This document shows, piece after piece, positions 60,507 to 64,000 of a stretch of 64,000 nucleotides of DNA (position 1 is its first letter; every line of letters begins with the position of its first letter). Source of the stretch: Obscuribacter phosphatis_A. Its GTDB lineage: Bacteria > Cyanobacteriota > Vampirovibrionia > Obscuribacterales > Obscuribacteraceae. The translations under genes were made by a program, and so were the position numbers. The stretch lies in NCBI GenBank assembly GCA_017303615.1, contig JAFLCK010000004.1, positions 1 to 64,000 on the forward strand. The letters run 5' to 3'. The notes under the pieces are model-generated. The model did no database searches. It was not told where the DNA came from and saw only the letters and a program-made list of their open reading frames with translations.

Positions 60507-61862
60507 CTAATTGCCTGCCTTGCCAGTGCCAGACTTTTTCAAGTCAGAGGACGTTCTGCCGTGATTAATCAAGCCAACAATCAAGGTAGGTACCCCAATA
60601 ATAAGCAGGGTGGTAGAAACCCCGCCCGGCAAGTTATCCGCCGAAACACCAGCGAGAAGCACAGGGATTGTCGAAGCCAACGACATAGCAGTATTTTGAG
60701 CTCCGAATACTTTACCGCGCAATTCTTCCGGAACGGCTGCCTGTAGAAGTGACTGAGTCGGAACGGCCACAAAGGCGCAAGAAGCACCAATGCAAGCGGC
60801 CACAGCCAAAGGAACTGCGATGAGCGGACCATGGAAATGCAGACCAGCCAAACCAATGGCAGGAAAAAACAAATCTTGGATGAAGCCAAGGCTACCAAGC
60901 ATAGTCATAAACAGGCCTAGCAGACTGAATCCTCTGTAGGCGAGAAGAGCGGGAGAAATATGACTGTAGTAGTGCCCGACCAAGAAATTGCCCAGACCCA
61001 TGCCAATGCCGGCAGCGGCGACTATGTAGCCGAACTTTGAAGCCTCCAAGTTCATTACTTGCTGAGCCAAGGCTACTGCAATAATGTTGAGGGTGATGAT
61101 TGTGGAAAAGAGAAAAGTGATCTTTAGAATTGCGCGAAAGACAGTCTGATTGTTGGCAATGTAGGCGATGCCAAAGCGCAACTCTTCCCACCAGACATCG
61201 GGCTGCTCTTTGCCTCGTTTGTTGTCTGTAATCTGCAGCACAAACAACCCAGCCAAGAAAAATGTAATTGCCACCGCATATGGAGCTTTACCGATACCCG
61301 TGGCTGATACCACCGGTTCACCGATAGCAAAACCAAATCCGAGAGCAATCATCATTGTCGTGAAGAAGAGTGAGTTGGCCGCATAAAGCTCTTCTTTTTT
61401 TACCAACCTTGGAATAGAAGAAGACTCAGCCGGCGCAAAAAACTGCGAACCAATTGAAATAAGAAAGGCAAGAGAAAAAGCCGCTACCGGTGATTGCTTT
61501 ATATAAGGAAGAGAAACCAGGCAGACAAAAATTGCTCGCGCCATATTTGAGAGGCAGAGAACCATTTTATTGGACCACCGATCTACATATACTCCTGCTA
61601 TCGGGCTTAACAGTACAGCAGGTATAGTAAATGCTACATAAAGCAGACTAGTAAGCTGGGCCGCACCGAAATGTCTACCAGCAATGGTGGCATTTTCATT
61701 AGCCGTCAAGACTGCGACAAACAATACAAACACAGCCCTATCTGCGAACTGCGAGAAAATCTGCGCAATCCACAGACTCATGAACTGCCGATTTTTGAAC
61801 AAACTCTTGAAGGCGTTGGTACCGGCAGCCTGGTGGTCTTGCTCTGTAGCTGGTGAAGTCAA
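60507..61862 (-). CDS. MFS transporter (EntS/macrolide-exporter type)
   Basis: 451 residues, TTG start directly after the lpxA stop. It has 12 predicted membrane segments: FMSLWIAQIFSQFADRAVFV, then AFTIPAVLLSPIAGVYVDRW, the cytoplasmic VDRWSNKMVL signature, and PAESSSIPRLVKKEELYAAN. The last is characteristic of the MFS branch containing EntS and macrolide exporters. The C-terminal tail is basic. The substrate is unknown. Being the third gene after fabZ and lpxA, it may move a lipid or envelope intermediate, though its placement may be incidental. Confidence 0.9.
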   Translation of the reverse strand: MTSPATEQDHQAAGTNAFKSLFKNRQFMSLWIAQIFSQFADRAVFVLFVAVLTANENATIAGRHFGAAQLTSLLYVAFTIPAVLLSPIAGVYVDRWSNKMVLCLSNMARAIFVCLVSLPYIKQSPVAAFSLAFLISIGSQFFAPAESSSIPRLVKKEELYAANSLFFTTMMIALGFGFAIGEPVVSATGIGKAPYAVAITFFLAGLFVLQITDNKRGKEQPDVWWEELRFGIAYIANNQTVFRAILKITFLFSTIITLNIIAVALAQQVMNLEASKFGYIVAAAGIGMGLGNFLVGHYYSHISPALLAYRGFSLLGLFMTMLGSLGFIQDLFFPAIGLAGLHFHGPLIAVPLAVAACIGASCAFVAVPTQSLLQAAVPEELRGKVFGAQNTAMSLASTIPVLLAGVSADNLPGGVSTTLLIIGVPTLIVGLINHGRTSSDLKKSGTGKAGN

Positions 61863-62684
61863 CTATTCCGCTTCCAGATCTTCATCGTTGCTGTCGGCAT
61901 CATAACCTTTAGCAACGCCTCGCTTGGACGATTTGAAGAACTCAACTATTTCCATAACCTCTGGCACAGCCTCGTACTTCTCAATAACCTTTTCGATCGC
62001 CTGAGTGTTATTCATGCCTGATCTATAAATCAGTATGTAAGCCTGCTTAATCGCAGATCGAGTCTCAGCCGAAAACTTCTGGCGACGCATGCCAACCAGG
62101 TTGACGGTGCGGAATCTAAAGGGTCGACCATCACAAGTTGCAAATGGTGGAATATCAAGTCGAGAACCAGACAATCCAGACAACATAGCCATGCGACCGA
62201 CGCGAACGTGCTGGTGAAAAACTGTGGAGCCTGCCACAACAGCATTGTCTCCAACCTGGCAATGTCCGGCGAAAGTAGCATTGTTCGCCAAGATTACTCC
62301 GTTACCAAATCGACAGTCATGAGCGATATGACTGTAATTCATAAAGAAACAGTCATCACCGATGGTGGTGAATCTGTCGCCGGTCCCTCTATGTATAGTG
62401 ACATATTCCCGAATCTGAACCCGATTTCCTATGATCACGCCTGTTGGCTCGTCTTTGTAGCTCAAATCCTGAGGCTCTAAGCCAATTGACGCTCCGGGGA
62501 AAATTCGGCAATTTTCTCCAATCTTGGTGTGTCCGTCTATTATGGCGTGGCTGCCGATTCTGGTGCCAGCTCCTATCTCGACATTCGGACCAATTACCGC
62601 ATAAGGATCAACTTTGGCGGTTTCATGAACCTTAGCACCGCTGCTAATGATGGCAGTGGGATGGATCAACGACTCGTATGGCAT
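61863..62684 (-). CDS. lpxA: LpxA UDP-GlcNAc O-acyltransferase
   Basis: 273 residues, ATG start. A left-handed beta-helix of hexapeptide repeats is seen (IGPNVEIGAGTRIGSHAIID; VIIGNRVQIREYVTIHRGTG). The catalytic His122 in NYSHIAHDC corresponds to His125 of E. coli LpxA. The C-terminal helical part has LVGMRRQKFSAETRSAIKQA and YRSG. It transfers a 3-hydroxyacyl chain from ACP to UDP-GlcNAc, the first step of lipid A synthesis, so the cell has an outer membrane with LPS. A 25-residue acidic tail extends past the usual end. fabZ lies 57 bases upstream, as in many genomes. Confidence 0.96.
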   Translation of the reverse strand: MPYESLIHPTAIISSGAKVHETAKVDPYAVIGPNVEIGAGTRIGSHAIIDGHTKIGENCRIFPGASIGLEPQDLSYKDEPTGVIIGNRVQIREYVTIHRGTGDRFTTIGDDCFFMNYSHIAHDCRFGNGVILANNATFAGHCQVGDNAVVAGSTVFHQHVRVGRMAMLSGLSGSRLDIPPFATCDGRPFRFRTVNLVGMRRQKFSAETRSAIKQAYILIYRSGMNNTQAIEKVIEKYEAVPEVMEIVEFFKSSKRGVAKGYDADSNDEDLEAE

Positions 62685-62741
62685 CGCAATACTCTCTTTA
62701 GTTAGTGAACCAGCAATCTAGGGCGAGAAAAACTCAATAAT

Positions 62742-63191
62742 CTATTTTTTGACCATAGCGAAAGAAATCTCTCCTTCGCAAGCAACCTTATCGCCAACCT
62801 TGGCACAGACCTTCACCTTGCCAAGCGGACCTCTAATCTTCAAGAGCTCTACTTCCAGATCAAGACGATCGCCGGGCACAACCATGTTTCTGAATTTGAT
62901 ACCATCCATGCCTGTGAAGACTCCAAGCATTCCTTTATATTCGTCTTTCACCAAAAGAGCGACACAGGCCAACTGGGCTAATGCCTCAACCATCAAAACA
63001 CCTGGCATTATTGGTCTACCAGGGAAATGACCTTCAAAAAACTGTTCATTAGCGGTCAAATTCTTGAAACCTTTCGCGCTCACACCAGGTTCATAGTCGG
63101 TAACCCGGTCCACTAACAAAAATGGATAGCGGTGAGGCAAAATCTCTTTGATCTGATTTATGTCCATCTCACGGGTGGCAGTTGCTGTCAT
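62742..63191 (-). CDS. fabZ: FabZ 3-hydroxyacyl-ACP dehydratase
   Basis: 149 residues, ATG start. It has EILPHRYPFLLVDRVTDYEPG with the catalytic His, and FFEGHFPGRPIMPGVLMVEALAQ with the catalytic Glu in the central helix. It dehydrates 3-hydroxyacyl-ACP in fatty-acid elongation and competes with LpxA for the same substrate. The adjacent lpxA gene allows balanced control. The 230 bases upstream separate it from the divergent folE gene. Confidence 0.96.
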   Translation of the reverse strand: MTATATREMDINQIKEILPHRYPFLLVDRVTDYEPGVSAKGFKNLTANEQFFEGHFPGRPIMPGVLMVEALAQLACVALLVKDEYKGMLGVFTGMDGIKFRNMVVPGDRLDLEVELLKIRGPLGKVKVCAKVGDKVACEGEISFAMVKK

Positions 63192-63423
63192 TCTTGAAAG
63201 TCCTCAAAGCGCAGTCCTAACTACAGAATTGAAAAGTATAGCGCCTCAACCGGGGCTCCTGATAATTCAATGAAGTAATCTTTGCCCAAAGGGTTGTCAA
63301 CTTTTCTGTCACCTTTGTCCCGGTTCATACTTCGTTCACAGGGTTTCAAGTAGTATCTAGAAGTGCTCGATACTTATATTTAGACCGGCACAAGAATCTT
63401 GACCAGCAGGAGAAGGCGCTCAT

Positions 63424-64000
63424 ATGAAAACCGAATGCCAAGATCGAACAATCCAAGGTGATGTTTTTTTCGCGCAGGCTGAGAAGCTACAGCTGGCGAA
63501 GACATGTCGGTCACAGCCTGCAGCCTTCGATTCAAATCGCATTGAAAAGGCCGTGAAGGAGATTCTCATTGCTATCGGTGAAGATCCTGAGCGGGAAGGT
63601 CTGCTAGAGACCCCCTCCCGGGTTGCCAGGATGCTTAAAGAGCTCACGGAAGGACTCCATAAAAATGAAAAGGAGGAGCTTTCTTGCCGCTTCCACGAAG
63701 AAAAAGCTGGAGTCGTATTAGTAAAGGACATCACATTTTCAAGCACCTGCGAGCATCATATGCTTCCTTTCACCGGGGTAGCACATGTAGCTTACCTTCC
63801 TAAAGAAGGACAGATAACTGGACTGTCCAAACTAGCCAGAGTTGTCGAGTGCGTCTCGAAGAGATTACAAGTTCAGGAGAGAATGACCTCTCAGATCGCT
63901 GACGCGATTGAAAGCACCCTTGACCCTCTTGGCGTGTTTGTCATGGTAGAAGCCGAGCACTCCTGCATGGTTCTCAGAGGCATAAAGAAACCAGGTAGCC
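63424..64000 (+). CDS. folE: GTP cyclohydrolase I, 3' end beyond the window
   Basis: The ATG at 63424 follows GAAGG by 7 bases. 192 codons are present and the frame runs off the right edge. The first 45 residues are a variable extension. Then come IGEDPEREGLLETPSRVARM, the zinc-site block SSTCEHHMLPFTGVAHVAYL (Cys and His), ITGLSKLARVVECVSKRLQV and ERMTSQIADAIE, and EAEHSCMVLRGIKKPGS with the third zinc Cys. All motifs are those of FolE, which converts GTP to dihydroneopterin triphosphate for folate or pterin synthesis. Only the last few dozen residues should be missing. Confidence 0.96.
   Translation, partial: MKTECQDRTIQGDVFFAQAEKLQLAKTCRSQPAAFDSNRIEKAVKEILIAIGEDPEREGLLETPSRVARMLKELTEGLHKNEKEELSCRFHEEKAGVVLVKDITFSSTCEHHMLPFTGVAHVAYLPKEGQITGLSKLARVVECVSKRLQVQERMTSQIADAIESTLDPLGVFVMVEAEHSCMVLRGIKKPGS

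Noticed and set aside
63420..63746. 108-codon minus-strand frame
   Set aside because: It lies opposite folE, whose plus-strand frame has all GTP cyclohydrolase I motifs.

Overview
The window looks like chromosome of a Gram-negative (diderm) bacterium of moderate GC. It carries lipid A and outer-membrane genes (lpxA, a TolC-type channel with an RND pump), murein genes (mltG, murF) and many lipoproteins. WG-repeat proteins, a TPR-tailed Ser/Thr kinase, long TPR proteins and frequent TTG/GTG starts recall the Obscuribacterales (Melainabacteria/Vampirovibrionia, non-photosynthetic relatives of Cyanobacteria). That assignment is an inference from gene style; no rRNA marker lies in the window. I see no prophage, CRISPR array or plasmid genes. 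The only mobile DNA recognised is a decayed ISL3-family transposase.

Layout. 1-2.1 kb: the 3' part of a large protein with a PD-(D/E)XK-like motif, then the ISL3 remnant. 2.8-7.9 kb (minus): four overlapping genes, encoding a secreted GATase-like protein, a Dnmt2-like cytosine-5 methyltransferase, an RluE-type pseudouridine synthase and a long disordered LysM protein. 8-12.2 kb (plus): an exported protein, MltG and a membrane Ser/Thr kinase with a TPR tail. 12.2-19.4 kb (minus): four overlapping genes, M1 aminopeptidase, DUF3142 protein, large lipoprotein and an alpha/beta-hydrolase-thioredoxin fusion. 19.6-23.6 kb: a persulfide-dioxygenase-like MBL/double-rhodanese protein, a WG-repeat lipoprotein, small proteins and a single-domain rhodanese. 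23.7-29.4 kb: tRNA-Leu(UAA), a membrane protein, a TPR protein and a SulP-STAS-carbonic-anhydrase fusion. 29.7-31.3 kb: a short MshEN-like protein and a 1.1 kb gene-poor stretch. 31.3-39.5 kb: envelope sugar/acyl modification genes (SASA esterase, ArnT-like transferase, acyltransferase 3), DUF2237, a TPR-GRAM protein and a DUF6891-like protein. 39.5-45.8 kb: acyl-CoA synthetase, NADP isocitrate dehydrogenase, family III CoA-transferase and a TPR/WG protein. 46-52 kb: a TolC-RND-MFP efflux operon. 52-56.5 kb: GT-C membrane protein, murF and a four-module MshEN-like protein. 56.6-58.5 kb: four tandem paralogs of a small secreted Gly-rich protein. 59-63.2 kb: GT2 synthase, MFS exporter, lpxA and fabZ. 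63.4 kb to the end: folE, cut by the window edge.

Most genes serve the envelope: murein (mltG, murF), lipid A (fabZ-lpxA), surface sugars and acyl groups, export and periplasmic hydrolysis. The least explained loci are the four-paralog secreted cluster, the stand-alone MshEN-like repeat proteins, the Dnmt2-like enzyme and the hydrolase-thioredoxin fusion.
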